Shown here: one piece after another, positions 1-7,611 of the stretch
How positions within the stretch are numbered: the first letter of the stretch is position 1
Layout of the letters: each line of letters begins with the position of its first letter
Origin: Chryseobacterium sp. ERMR1:04
GTDB lineage: Bacteria; Bacteroidota; Bacteroidia; Flavobacteriales; Weeksellaceae
NCBI RefSeq assembly: GCF_001297705.1
Contig: NZ_LIRF01000003.1
Coordinates: 1,609,156-1,673,155, forward strand
Length of the DNA: 64,000 bases
Direction of reading: 5' to 3'
Program-made: the position numbers and the translations under genes
Notes under the pieces: model-generated
The model's database searches: none
What the model was told of the DNA's origin: nothing
What the model saw: the letters and a program-made list of their open reading frames with translations, nothing else

Positions 1-932
1 ACGGCGAAAAAATCAAAGACAAAGAAGAAATCAAAAGGATTAACGGATTGGTTATTCCCCCAGCTTGGGAGAATGTATGGATTTGTGCTTTGGATAACGG
101 CCATCTTCAAGCGACAGGCTTCGATGCAAAAAAAAGAAAACAATACCGCTACCACCCTCTTTGGAGCGCGTTAAGAAATCACACTAAATTTTACAGAATG
201 TTGCAATTCGGGTATGCATTACCTGAAATACGCCTTCATATTGAACAGGATCTGGCCTTAAGAAATTTCGAAAAAAGAAAGATCTTAGCCCTGATCGTGA
301 GTTTAATGCAACGTACCAATATCAGAATTGGAAATAATGCGTACGAAAAACTGTACGGTTCTTTTGGACTAACCACGTTAAAAGACAAGCATGTAAAAAT
401 TAAAGGACAAAAAATGACCTTTTCATTTAAAGGTAAAAAAGGAATTATGCATAAAATTGATCTTAAAAGCAGAAGACTTTCAAGATTGGTTCAGAAATGT
501 AAAGATATTCCGGGAAAAGAACTTTTTCAATTTTTGGATGAAGATGATAATCGCCACTCTATAGATTCTGGAATGGTAAATAATTACATCAAAGAAATCA
601 GCGGTGAAGATTTTACAGCGAAAGACTTCAGAACTTGGTCTGGAACCGTGAATGCTTTAATTGCTTTTAAAGAAATCGGCTACGCAGAAAGCAATACCGA
701 ATACAAAAGAAAAGTAAAAGAAGCCTTAGAAATGGTAGCTTCTCATCTAGGAAATACAAGCACGGTTTGCAGAAAATATTATGTTCATCCTTTAGTGATC
801 AATCTGTATGAAAACAATTCGATCAAAAAATATCTTGATGAATTAGAACAAATTGAAGAAAATGATGGGAAGGCTGATCTTACTCAGGAGGAAAAATTGG
901 TGCTGAAAATTCTGGAAACGGAAAAAATGTAG
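1..932 (+). CDS. DNA topoisomerase IB, 3' part (5' end outside window)
   Basis: The reading frame is open from the first bases of the window, so the gene begins upstream; the TTG at 48 is not a credible start because in-frame coding sequence (GEKIKDKEEIKRING) precedes it. The protein matches poxvirus-like bacterial type IB topoisomerases, which nick one DNA strand through a 3'-phosphotyrosine and relax supercoils. Visible signatures are VIPPAWENVWI, the basic stretch GFDAKKRKQYRYHP, FRTWSGTVNAL in the catalytic core and the C-terminal NTSTVCRKYYVHP. The second Tyr of RKYY (codon 780-782) aligns with the catalytic tyrosine of the family. About 309 codons are present, most of the usual 330-370 residue length. 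The N-terminal domain is mostly missing from view. Confidence 0.9.
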   Translation, partial: GEKIKDKEEIKRINGLVIPPAWENVWICALDNGHLQATGFDAKKRKQYRYHPLWSALRNHTKFYRMLQFGYALPEIRLHIEQDLALRNFEKRKILALIVSLMQRTNIRIGNNAYEKLYGSFGLTTLKDKHVKIKGQKMTFSFKGKKGIMHKIDLKSRRLSRLVQKCKDIPGKELFQFLDEDDNRHSIDSGMVNNYIKEISGEDFTAKDFRTWSGTVNALIAFKEIGYAESNTEYKRKVKEALEMVASHLGNTSTVCRKYYVHPLVINLYENNSIKKYLDELEQIEENDGKADLTQEEKLVLKILETEKM

Positions 933-1030
933 TGCTAAAAGTGAATGGTTAATTCGCTTCGCTGTCAATTTTTACAGATTTTCTCATATTAACAGCTGTT
1001 ACCCATTATAAAAAACTGAAAATTTAGATT

Positions 1031-1093
1031 TTGGCTAAAGCCAGATTCGTTTATTCAAAAGAGAAAATGGGCTAAAGCCAATTCCTATTGATG
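1031..1093 (+). repeat. dispersed twin-hairpin repeat, copy 1
   Basis: Two short palindromes of the form GGCT-AA-AGCC lie about 40 bp apart (TTGGCTAAAGCCAG at 1031 and TGGGCTAAAGCCAA from 1069), followed by TTCCTATTGATG. The same arrangement recurs at 26441-26502 in inverse orientation and at 41875-41942. It lies in the 203-bp gap between the topoisomerase gene and the following minus-strand gene. Before it, at about 938-985, is a stretch of the form GTGAATGGTTAATTCGCTTC that resembles the intergenic sequence at 36755-36845. Confidence 0.75.
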
Positions 1094-1135
1094 TTTAAAA
1101 TTGTTTTTTAATTATTATAAAATCAGTTCAAAATA

Positions 1136-1642
1136 TTAATACCCAGGAACCGTTGGTGGAAAATTTTCACCTTCTTTCATTTCAATAATTTGTCTATTTT
1201 CATCAACAGAAATATCAATCGCTCCGGACAAAAATTCATATAAATCAGCAACACATTTTTGAGAAGGTGATGTAATTTTAAAAGGATGATGACCGAGTTG
1301 TACTGTTGTACTCCCATCGTTCATTTTCTTAATTTCATACGTCCCTTTGATTACACTTTTACAGTTTCCCTGATTTATAGTAATCTGAAATCGTTTACCA
1401 TCAACAAAATTTAAAACATCCGGTTTTCTATTGTCTTTATCTAAATACAGCTCAGCTTCCTTATCATTTTTCATATCAAAATACCACTTTGAGCCTTTTA
1501 AAGTACCATTCAATAATTCATCTTCAGGAATCTTATATTCTTCTATTTGCTGTTTTAATGGGATTTCTTCAACCGTTTTTTTCTTGCGCTGTGCAAAAAC
1601 AGTTTGTGAAAAGCATAAAAGAATGAGAATTATTTTTTTCAT
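1136..1642 (-). CDS. small secreted protein of unknown function
   Basis: This is a 168-residue protein with a clear Sec signal peptide (MKKIILILLCFSQTVFAQ, residues 1-18) and a basic start to the mature chain (RKKKT). The rest alternates charged and beta-prone segments, with WYFDMKNDKEAELYLDKDN in the middle and three cysteines. I do not recognise a family. The layout resembles small periplasmic lipocalin-like or META-like proteins, but no diagnostic motif is visible. It is monocistronic and divergent from pruA. A perfect TAnnTTTG promoter box lies 24 bp upstream of the ATG. Confidence 0.75.
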   Translation of the reverse strand: MKKIILILLCFSQTVFAQRKKKTVEEIPLKQQIEEYKIPEDELLNGTLKGSKWYFDMKNDKEAELYLDKDNRKPDVLNFVDGKRFQITINQGNCKSVIKGTYEIKKMNDGSTTVQLGHHPFKITSPSQKCVADLYEFLSGAIDISVDENRQIIEMKEGENFPPTVPGY

Positions 1643-1665
1643 TTTCTAATGTTGTAAGAACAAAT

Positions 1666-1673
1666 CAAATATA
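1666..1673 (-). promoter_or_regulatory. -7 promoter box for the 1136-1642 gene
   Basis: On the minus strand this reads TATATTTG, a perfect match to the Bacteroidota -7 consensus TAnnTTTG. A TTG lies 24 bp upstream, slightly further than the usual 19-21, so the -33 element is uncertain. Confidence 0.45.
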
Positions 1674-1715
1674 ATCATTCTCATAGATTAATAAGATCAA
1701 GTATTTTTATCAGAA

Positions 1716-1746
1716 TTGTTCTTTTCAAAAGGAAAGCGTAAATTTG
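1716..1746 (+). promoter_or_regulatory. pruA promoter (TTG-N20-TAAATTTG)
   Basis: TTG at 1716-1718 and TAAATTTG at 1739-1746 are separated by 20 bp, a full match to the Bacteroidota primary sigma factor consensus. The predicted transcript would start near 1751, about 27 bases before the pruA ATG. Confidence 0.7.
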
Positions 1747-1777
1747 TATAATAGTATTTAAATTAAAACATATACAT

Positions 1778-3403
1778 ATGTCAAAAGCAATTTCGCAAGT
1801 ACCATTTGCAGTAAATGAGCCGGTAAATTCTTACGCGCCGGGAACTTCAGAAGTTAAAAGCCTTATCGCTCAATACAAAAAAATGTGGGCAGAGAAAATA
1901 GAAATCCCAATGGTTATTGATGGTAAAGAAGTAAAAACTGGTGATACAGTTCAGCTTCAATCGCCTCAGGATCATGCGCATGATTTCGGTTTTTACCACA
2001 GAGGTACCATGCAACATGTAGATGATGCAATTAATTCTGCATTGGCTGCTAAAAAAGAATGGAATGAGCTAGGTTGGGAACACCGTGCTGCAATCTTTTT
2101 AAAGGCTGCTGATTTATTGGCTGGACCTTACAGAGATGTGATCAACGCGGCTACCATGATCGGACAGTCTAAGAATGTTCACCAAGCTGAAATTGATGCA
2201 GCTTGTGAGTTTATCGATTTCTTGAGATTCAACGTAGAATTTATGACAGAAATGTATTCTGAGCAACCGGTTTCTGATGCAGGAATCTGGAATCGTGTAG
2301 AATACAGACCATTAGAAGGATTCTGTTTTGCGGTAACTCCGTTCAACTTTACGGCTATTTCAGGAAACTTGCCAACGTGTATGGCAATGCTTGGAAACGT
2401 AGTGGTTTGGAAGCCTTCTGATAAGCAAATTTATTCTGCAAAAGTAATCATGGACGTTCTTATTGAAGCTGGTCTTCCAAAAGGAGTTATCAATATGGTT
2501 TTCACAGACGGAAAAGAAACTGCTGAGAAAGTATTGGCGCACAGAGATTTTGCTGGACTTCACTTTACAGGTTCTACAAAAGTGTTCCAGGGAATGTGGA
2601 AAATGATTGGTGATAATATTCATAACTACAGAACATATCCAAGAATTGTTGGAGAAACTGGTGGAAAAGATTTCGTTATCGCTCACCCTTCTGCTAACGT
2701 AGAAGCTGTTGCAACTGGTTTGGTAAGAGGTTCTTTCGAATACCAAGGTCAGAAATGTTCTGCTGCTTCCAGAGCTTATATTCCTCAATCTCTTTGGGCT
2801 GAGGTAAAAAAAGTAATGGAAACTCAGATCGCTTCTATTAAAATAGGTTCTCCAGAAGATCCTTCCAACTTTGTAAACGCAGTTATCGACAAAAATTCTT
2901 TCGAAAAATGTAAAGGATATATCGACAGAGCGAATGCATCAAACGAAGCAAACGTTGTCATCGGAGGAAAAGTAGATGATTCTAAAGGATGGTTTGTAAG
3001 CCCAACAGTGATTGAAACTACAAACCCTCAATACGAGAGTATGGTTGAAGAAATCTTCGGACCTATCTTATCTGTTTTCGTTTACGAAGATAAAGACTGG
3101 GCAGAAACGTTGAAAGTTGTTGATTCTTCTTCTCCTTATTCATTAACAGGTTCTGTGTTTGCACAAGATCGTTACGCAGTAAATGAAGCGTTCAAAGCGT
3201 TGGAAAATGCATCCGGAAACTTCTATATCAATGACAAACCAACGGGTGCTGTTGTTGGTCAACAACCTTTCGGTGGTGGTAGAGCTTCAGGAACAAATGA
3301 TAAAGCAGGTTCTAAAATGAACTTACTAAGATGGACGTCTGTAAGAAGTATCAAAGAAACTTTTGTTTCTCCTAAAGATTACAAATACCCATATCTTGGA
3401 TAA
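1778..3403 (+). CDS. pruA: L-glutamate gamma-semialdehyde dehydrogenase (1-pyrroline-5-carboxylate dehydrogenase)
   Basis: The enzyme oxidises glutamate semialdehyde (P5C) to glutamate with NAD+, the second step of proline catabolism, in the cytoplasm. The 541-residue length fits the stand-alone P5CDH class of Bacteroidota and animals. Aldehyde dehydrogenase signatures are clear: the general base Glu293 in GETGGKDF and the nucleophile Cys327 in GQKCSAASRAY, 34 residues apart as is usual, plus EEIFGPILSVFVY and QPFGGGRASGTNDKAGS near the C-terminus. The N-terminal ISQVPFAVNEPVNSYAPGT is typical of this subfamily. No proline dehydrogenase (putA-type) neighbour is present. The gene has its own consensus promoter and a terminator, so it is probably monocistronic. 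Confidence 0.95.
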   Translation: MSKAISQVPFAVNEPVNSYAPGTSEVKSLIAQYKKMWAEKIEIPMVIDGKEVKTGDTVQLQSPQDHAHDFGFYHRGTMQHVDDAINSALAAKKEWNELGWEHRAAIFLKAADLLAGPYRDVINAATMIGQSKNVHQAEIDAACEFIDFLRFNVEFMTEMYSEQPVSDAGIWNRVEYRPLEGFCFAVTPFNFTAISGNLPTCMAMLGNVVVWKPSDKQIYSAKVIMDVLIEAGLPKGVINMVFTDGKETAEKVLAHRDFAGLHFTGSTKVFQGMWKMIGDNIHNYRTYPRIVGETGGKDFVIAHPSANVEAVATGLVRGSFEYQGQKCSAASRAYIPQSLWAEVKKVMETQIASIKIGSPEDPSNFVNAVIDKNSFEKCKGYIDRANASNEANVVIGGKVDDSKGWFVSPTVIETTNPQYESMVEEIFGPILSVFVYEDKDWAETLKVVDSSSPYSLTGSVFAQDRYAVNEAFKALENASGNFYINDKPTGAVVGQQPFGGGRASGTNDKAGSKMNLLRWTSVRSIKETFVSPKDYKYPYLG

Positions 3404-3454
3404 TCATGAGTAATCAGTAATGGGCAATGAGTAATTTGTTCATTCATTACATAC

Positions 3455-3487
3455 AGCCTCGGAATTTCGGTTTCGGGGCTTTTTTAT
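3455..3487 (+). terminator. rho-independent terminator after pruA
   Basis: AGCCTCGGAA (3455-3464) pairs with TTTCGGGGCT (3471-3480) through a 10-bp stem with two G-U pairs and a 6-base loop, followed by a T-run. Confidence 0.8.
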
Positions 3488-3502
3488 TTTCATGGCGAGG
3501 AG

Positions 3503-3585
3503 CAAAGCGACGAAGCAATCTCTGACTATTTTTGATAGGATTCATCCTACCCTAATTTTAATCGCCACTCTGTAGCTTCCCTGAG
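3503..3585 (+). repeat. dispersed hairpin repeat, copy 1 of a local pair
   Basis: The sequence around GCGACGAAGCAATCTCTGAC, a TAGGAT-tc-ATCCTA hairpin and TCGCCACT recurs at 4072-4155 in direct orientation. It lies in the 349-bp gap between pruA and the first small lipoprotein gene. The rest of that gap (3588-3752) is AT-rich, without a clear promoter box. Confidence 0.75.
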
Positions 3586-3752
3586 AATTAATGATCACAT
3601 GCTACATTTCCAACGTCTACCCTAAGCCTCCATTCCTCCCATCTCATCAACTTTTAACAAAATTTAAGCTATATTGTTGATAATTTAGTAATTAATAAAC
3701 CTAGTTGGGAATAGTTATTGAATATTTACCAACACACTAAAGGATAAATATT

Positions 3753-3974
3753 ATGAAAAAGTTTTTGTTACTAAGTATAGGTTTAGGATTAATTGCAGTG
3801 AGCTGCGGAACGAAAGAATCATCAATGTCGTCTAATAACTCCGATTCAGCTGCGGTAGATAAAAATAAAATGCAATCTTCAACATCTACTACAGACTCGG
3901 CAGTTACATCAACAACAAATCCTGATAATATCAAGATGAAGATGGATAGTACTACTGCTCCTGCAACCCAATAA
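3753..3974 (+). CDS. small Ser/Thr-rich lipoprotein
   Basis: This is a 73-residue protein with a lipoprotein signal peptide: MKKFLLLSIGLGLIAVSC ends in lipobox A-V-S-C with the lipidated Cys at 18. The mature part is only about 55 residues, low complexity and rich in Ser, Thr, Asp and Lys (SSNNSDSAAVDKNKMQSSTS). It probably sits as a short unstructured tether on a membrane surface. Such tiny lipoproteins are common in Chryseobacterium and have no assigned function. A similar gene follows at 4256. A strong terminator follows. The opposite-strand ORF over the same bases lacks any such logic and was ignored. Confidence 0.75.
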   Translation: MKKFLLLSIGLGLIAVSCGTKESSMSSNNSDSAAVDKNKMQSSTSTTDSAVTSTTNPDNIKMKMDSTTAPATQ

Positions 3975-4005
3975 AGCAAAACTAGAAAGTATAACTTTAA
4001 TAGGG

Positions 4006-4040
4006 AAAATCCACAGATGAAAGCTCTGTGGATTTTTATT
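4006..4040 (+). terminator. terminator after the first small lipoprotein
   Basis: AAATCCACAGA (4007-4017) and TCTGTGGATTT (4025-4035) form a perfect 11-bp stem with a 7-base loop, followed by Ts. Confidence 0.85.
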
Positions 4041-4071
4041 TGTTGGTTATTCTTATATGTGTTCATCATTC

Positions 4072-4155
4072 AAAGCGACGAAGCAATCTCTGACTATTTT
4101 TAATAGGATTTCATCCTATTCTAATATAAGTCGCCACTTTGTGGCTCACGTACCA
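4072..4155 (+). repeat. dispersed hairpin repeat, copy 2 of a local pair
   Basis: This direct repeat of 3503-3585 keeps AAAGCGACGAAGCAATCTCT. Its central hairpin AATAGGAT-ttc-ATCCTATT is perfect here, and TCGCCACTTTGTGGCT follows. Each copy precedes one small lipoprotein gene. Confidence 0.75.
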
Positions 4156-4175
4156 TTTTCGAAATTACAAGAAAC

Positions 4176-4210
4176 ATCTTTTATCTTTTATCTTTTATCT
4201 TTTATCTTAT
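4176..4210 (+). repeat. heptanucleotide tandem repeat (ATCTTTT x4 plus ATCTTAT)
   Basis: Four exact ATCTTTT units (4176-4203) are followed by one variant unit (4204-4210). The array covers the place where the -33 element of the promoter at 4218 would be expected. Confidence 0.85.
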
Positions 4211-4217
4211 TAATCGT

Positions 4218-4225
4218 TATATTTG
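4218..4225 (+). promoter_or_regulatory. -7 promoter box for the 4256 lipoprotein
   Basis: TATATTTG is a perfect TAnnTTTG match 30 bp before the ATG. No TTG is found 19-21 bp upstream, where the 7-bp repeat array sits instead. Confidence 0.5.
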
Positions 4226-4255
4226 ATTAATACTAAACATTAAAAACAAATTATT

Positions 4256-4453
4256 ATGAAAAAATTATGGATCGGAGCCGTTTTAGGTTTACTTTTCTTA
4301 GGAAGCTGTGCAGATAAAAAAGCCAACAGAGAAGAATTTAAAAAGGAGCACGATAAAAGCGCCATGAGAAATGATATGGGAGATTCTGCCGTTGCTAATT
4401 CTGAACATGCTCCTGCTGACACCGTAAAAGTGAAAGCTGAGAACACAAAATAA
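4256..4453 (+). CDS. small charged lipoprotein
   Basis: This 65-residue protein has a lipoprotein signal peptide (MKKLWIGAVLGLLFLGSC, lipobox L-G-S-C, Cys18). The mature tail of about 47 residues is hydrophilic (KKANREEFKKEHDKSAMRN, later DTVKVKAENTK). It resembles the lipoprotein encoded at 3753 in architecture but not closely in sequence. The function is unknown. The gene has a -7 promoter box preceded by a 7-bp tandem repeat, so its expression could vary with repeat number (inference). A terminator follows directly. Confidence 0.75.
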   Translation: MKKLWIGAVLGLLFLGSCADKKANREEFKKEHDKSAMRNDMGDSAVANSEHAPADTVKVKAENTK

Positions 4454-4458
4454 AAAAA

Positions 4459-4487
4459 CAAAACCGCAGAAATTCTGTGGTTTTGTA
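4459..4487. terminator. terminator between 4453 (+) and 4561 (-) genes
   Basis: CAAAACCGCAGA (4459-4470) pairs with TCTGTGGTTTTG (4474-4485), with one non-Watson-Crick position that is a G-U pair on the plus-strand RNA. It can serve the plus-strand lipoprotein and, less well, the minus-strand gene ending at 4561. Confidence 0.7.
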
Positions 4488-4560
4488 CTTAAAAAAACTT
4501 GACTGAAAAAACCGGGCAATCATCCCGATTGTACTGTATTAATTAATATTTTCACTCTAT

Positions 4561-5454
4561 TTATTCTCCTAAATAGATAAAAGTATTCACTACCAGATAA
4601 GCAGATCTGTTATCCAAAGAATTTCCTTCACCTCCTGAAGCTACGGTAGCAATTCCGGCTAATGAGTGAGTGTGGGCACCACTTGTTGCTGTATTGTGAA
4701 GAGTACCAACTCCACCCCATGAAGAAGGGCTTCCGTTACCCGTATATTCACCACTTCCGTTATTTCCTACAGAAGTACCTCCTAATAGGAAACCTCCCTC
4801 TCCTGCAGCGTGGGTATGTGCTCCGCCACTTTCAGCGATACCACTTACAATACCTGCAAAAGTAACATTAGGTAGATTAGATCTTGTAAGCGTTATTGAG
4901 TTCTGACCTCCTTCACTTCCTAATGGCTCTGTACCACGTCTGGTTTTTAATACTCTATCTGTAGCATCCGGTAAAACGCTTGTAAAACCAAGGGTCTTTG
5001 CAAATAGCTGTGCTTCTAGCGAAAGCGTAGAAACATTTCTACCATTCAATAAGTACCATCCATTATGATCTGCTGTTCTTACTGAGTTTTTGATATCACC
5101 AGCTATTTTAACGCTTAGTGTTTTTTCATCTCCTTGTGTCATTTTTTGCCAGATCTTTCCGTCAAAAACGTAAAGTCCTGGAGAAGTAACATTGGTTGTT
5201 TTTGAAGTGATTCCATTTACTGGAGCCGTTACATAAACAATAGTTCCAGCATGCATGTCTGAGTATTTAGCATCTCCTGCTTTAATTTGTTCTCCTGTGA
5301 GTCTTGGGGGCAGTATACCCTCCGCTGTAGATCCATCGCGCATTTTCGCGCTTACATCCAAACTCGTTATTGGGTTAGCTGTATTAATACCTATCTGCGC
5401 AAAGGCAAGATTTGATAACACAGAAGCCATAACGACTGTTAAAGTTGTCTTCAT
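4561..5454 (-). CDS. secreted phage-tail-collar-like surface protein
   Basis: This is a 297-residue protein. A Sec signal peptide (residues 1-19) is followed by IGINTANPITSLDVSAKMRD, the N-terminal motif also found in the four paralogues at 9.6-16.3 kb. The C-terminal half looks like a tail-collar domain: DHNGWYLLNGR near residue 137, then LPDATDRVLKTRRGTEPLG, two SGGAHTH/SGAHTH segments and the terminal VVNTFIYLGE. Such domains occur in phage tail fibres and in chromosomal microcystin-dependent-protein-like surface proteins. No phage genes are nearby, so a cell-surface or secreted role is more likely (inference). It shares the DHNGWYL and FIYLGE motifs with the protein at 8834-9328. Confidence 0.75.
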   Translation of the reverse strand: MKTTLTVVMASVLSNLAFAQIGINTANPITSLDVSAKMRDGSTAEGILPPRLTGEQIKAGDAKYSDMHAGTIVYVTAPVNGITSKTTNVTSPGLYVFDGKIWQKMTQGDEKTLSVKIAGDIKNSVRTADHNGWYLLNGRNVSTLSLEAQLFAKTLGFTSVLPDATDRVLKTRRGTEPLGSEGGQNSITLTRSNLPNVTFAGIVSGIAESGGAHTHAAGEGGFLLGGTSVGNNGSGEYTGNGSPSSWGGVGTLHNTATSGAHTHSLAGIATVASGGEGNSLDNRSAYLVVNTFIYLGE

Positions 5455-5717
5455 CCGTTTAATTTATTACTAGTTTAATGGTTATTATAATGCAAAATAC
5501 TCCTCAATATTTTACATCAGCTAGTAGTTTTTAGTTTTAGTGTTTAGGTGTGGTGTTACAAGACTAATTATTATCTATAAAAATTGTGCTAAAGAGCAGT
5601 ATAAATACCTGTCCCGCAAAACCGAAGCAAATATATGAAAGTGACCATATTACATAAAACAAAAGGCTGTCTGTTTTCGGGAAAATGAAAAGCATTCGTT
5701 AATACTGGCTTAACATT

Positions 5718-7322
5718 TTAATTGTTTTCCTGAAAATGAACATTCTTATCTAATTGGTTTTCAGCATCAAGAAGCTTAATATAGGAGGATGGAGATAAAT
5801 CGGTCACCGCTTTAAAGACAGAGGCAAATTTACTATGAGATGAGAAACCACATTCTTCTGCCAGGATACTGATCTTATATTGTCTGTATTTATCATCATT
5901 AATGAGCTTATCAACAATATAATTGATCCTTAATCTATTGATATATGTTTTGAAATCAGCACTTTTATGTTGGTTGATTATATAAGAAAGATATTTGGTA
6001 TTGGTATTGAGTTCTCCAGAAAGAAAAGGAAGAGACATATTCTTGTTATTATATAGATTTCCCTTTTCAAAATCAGTAAGAAATTCCAACAATTTAGTTT
6101 CTGTTTCCAGGGTCATCAAAGATTCAGTTCGCTTTTTACCAACTTCTTTTTCTTTATCCTCCACTTCTTCTACAGAGATATTTGAAAACTCGGGTTCTTC
6201 GGTTTCTATATTTTCTTTTTCAGTTAGTTTTTGCTGACTTCTAATAATCGTTCGAAACTTTGAACGTTGTTTTTTCTGCTTTGATCTAAAAAAGATAAAC
6301 AATCCGCCCAGCGCAATACACAGAATAACAATAGCAATATTTTTAGCAATATTTATTTCACCATTTCCTTTATTGGGTATTTCTGCATTTAGCTTTCCAT
6401 TGGTAAAGGCATTGTTTTTAGCATTAATCTGCTCATACACTTTTACGTATTTTACGGCATATACAGAAGCATTATCGCCATCCTCTATTCCTTCATAATA
6501 ATCATTAAGGTTAGAATAGACTCCTTTTTTAAGATCCAGGTGATTATATTTTTCAGCAATGTCTTCCGCTTTACTAAGGTAAAATTCTGCTTCTTTCCAA
6601 AGTTTCTGCTTCAGCCTGATCCCTCCCAGCCCATTATAGATCCAGCCTAACAGACATGATTGCTCTTTTACTAAAGCTTCAGCCTGTTTATAATAATTTT
6701 CGGAGACGGTATAATTATTTTGTTTAAAATAAACATCACCCAATAATCGGTAAGAAGCTGCCGTAACCACTTCCTCTCCCATTGTTCCTGCTTTTTTAAA
6801 GAAGTTCAGAGATATTCCAAGGTATTTTACAGCGATAGGATAATTCTCAAGTTCCATTTCACAATGAGCCAGCTCCTGATTAAGAATTCCCAGTGTTTCA
6901 TTATGCCTTTTAGGATCTTCTATCCTTTTTGCTATTTCAAAGCCTTTGTTGATGTATTTTTTGGATCTTTCGCGGAGGCCAACCAATCTATATTGGCGGG
7001 CAAGAAATTCAGTAATTCGGGAAGCCAGATCCGGATCATTTACTTTATTGATCAAGAGATCAGCATTTTCTGCATAGTAAATGGCTTTCTTAAAATCTCC
7101 TTGTTGCTGATATAAATGAGCCGTAAGCATCAGACTTTTCATCTTATGCAAAGGATCTGGTGAAGACCGATACAGAGAGTCTGCGGTTTTCAGAGCCCCC
7201 GGCAGTTTTTGTTGAGTCGTTTTTGCTGTTGTTTTATCGTATATACAATCAAAATCATCTTGAGCGTATATGGACCCGGTTGTGATTAGAAAAAACACGA
7301 GGCCTGTCAGGATTTTGAGCAT
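5718..7322 (-). CDS. membrane TPR protein with AraC-type HTH domain (transcriptional regulator)
   Basis: This 534-residue protein has a signal peptide or anchor at residues 1-20, a periplasmic region with several TPR-like helix pairs (about 60-300, for example YRLLGDVYFKQNNYTVSENY), one membrane segment near 327-346 (AIVILCIALGGLFIFF), a basic juxtamembrane linker and a cytoplasmic C-terminal AraC-family DNA-binding domain (about 435-520, with ISILAEECGFSSHSKFASVF). This layout is widespread in Flavobacteriia and suggests a one-component sensor that links periplasmic signals to transcription; no ligand is known. It stands between two collar-like genes and could control surface-protein genes nearby (inference). 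The end at 5718 is followed by about 260 bp without a gene. Confidence 0.85.
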   Translation of the reverse strand: MLKILTGLVFFLITTGSIYAQDDFDCIYDKTTAKTTQQKLPGALKTADSLYRSSPDPLHKMKSLMLTAHLYQQQGDFKKAIYYAENADLLINKVNDPDLASRITEFLARQYRLVGLRERSKKYINKGFEIAKRIEDPKRHNETLGILNQELAHCEMELENYPIAVKYLGISLNFFKKAGTMGEEVVTAASYRLLGDVYFKQNNYTVSENYYKQAEALVKEQSCLLGWIYNGLGGIRLKQKLWKEAEFYLSKAEDIAEKYNHLDLKKGVYSNLNDYYEGIEDGDNASVYAVKYVKVYEQINAKNNAFTNGKLNAEIPNKGNGEINIAKNIAIVILCIALGGLFIFFRSKQKKQRSKFRTIIRSQQKLTEKENIETEEPEFSNISVEEVEDKEKEVGKKRTESLMTLETETKLLEFLTDFEKGNLYNNKNMSLPFLSGELNTNTKYLSYIINQHKSADFKTYINRLRINYIVDKLINDDKYRQYKISILAEECGFSSHSKFASVFKAVTDLSPSSYIKLLDAENQLDKNVHFQENN

Positions 7323-7391
7323 AAATCAATAAATTATTATTTTTGTTTTATAATAATTCATTACTATCATGGTATTTAGTTTTAGTTTTTA

Positions 7392-7399
7392 CAAAAGTA
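7392..7399 (-). promoter_or_regulatory. -7 promoter box for the TPR/HTH regulator
   Basis: On the minus strand this reads TACTTTTG, a perfect TAnnTTTG match, 70 bp before the ATG at 7322. No clear -33 TTG was found. The 289-bp divergent region (7323-7611) is otherwise very AT-rich. Confidence 0.45.
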
Positions 7400-7585
7400 A
7401 CGATATTTTATTTTTTACTAAAACATTATTATATATTTAACTTTTTTAACAATAAATCACTTTTACATTAATTTTAATAACAAGATTCGAATAATAAATT
7501 TTTAATATTAAATCAATCTTTATTTCAAAAGAAAAATGATGTAACTATTTTTTATTGGCAACGACTTATGTATTTACATAATTAT

Positions 7586-7593
7586 TACATTTG
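7586..7593 (+). promoter_or_regulatory. -7 promoter box for the thioredoxin-family gene
   Basis: TACATTTG matches TAnnTTTG exactly. It ends 18 bp before the ATG at 7612 and overlaps the alternative TTG start at 7591, which argues for the ATG as the true start. Confidence 0.55.
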
Positions 7594-7611
7594 CAATCAA
7601 TAAAAAGTATT

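Noticed and set aside
7591..7611. TTG start seven codons upstream of the thioredoxin-family gene.
   Set aside because: It lies within the TACATTTG promoter box, and the ATG at 7612 gives a regular signal peptide.
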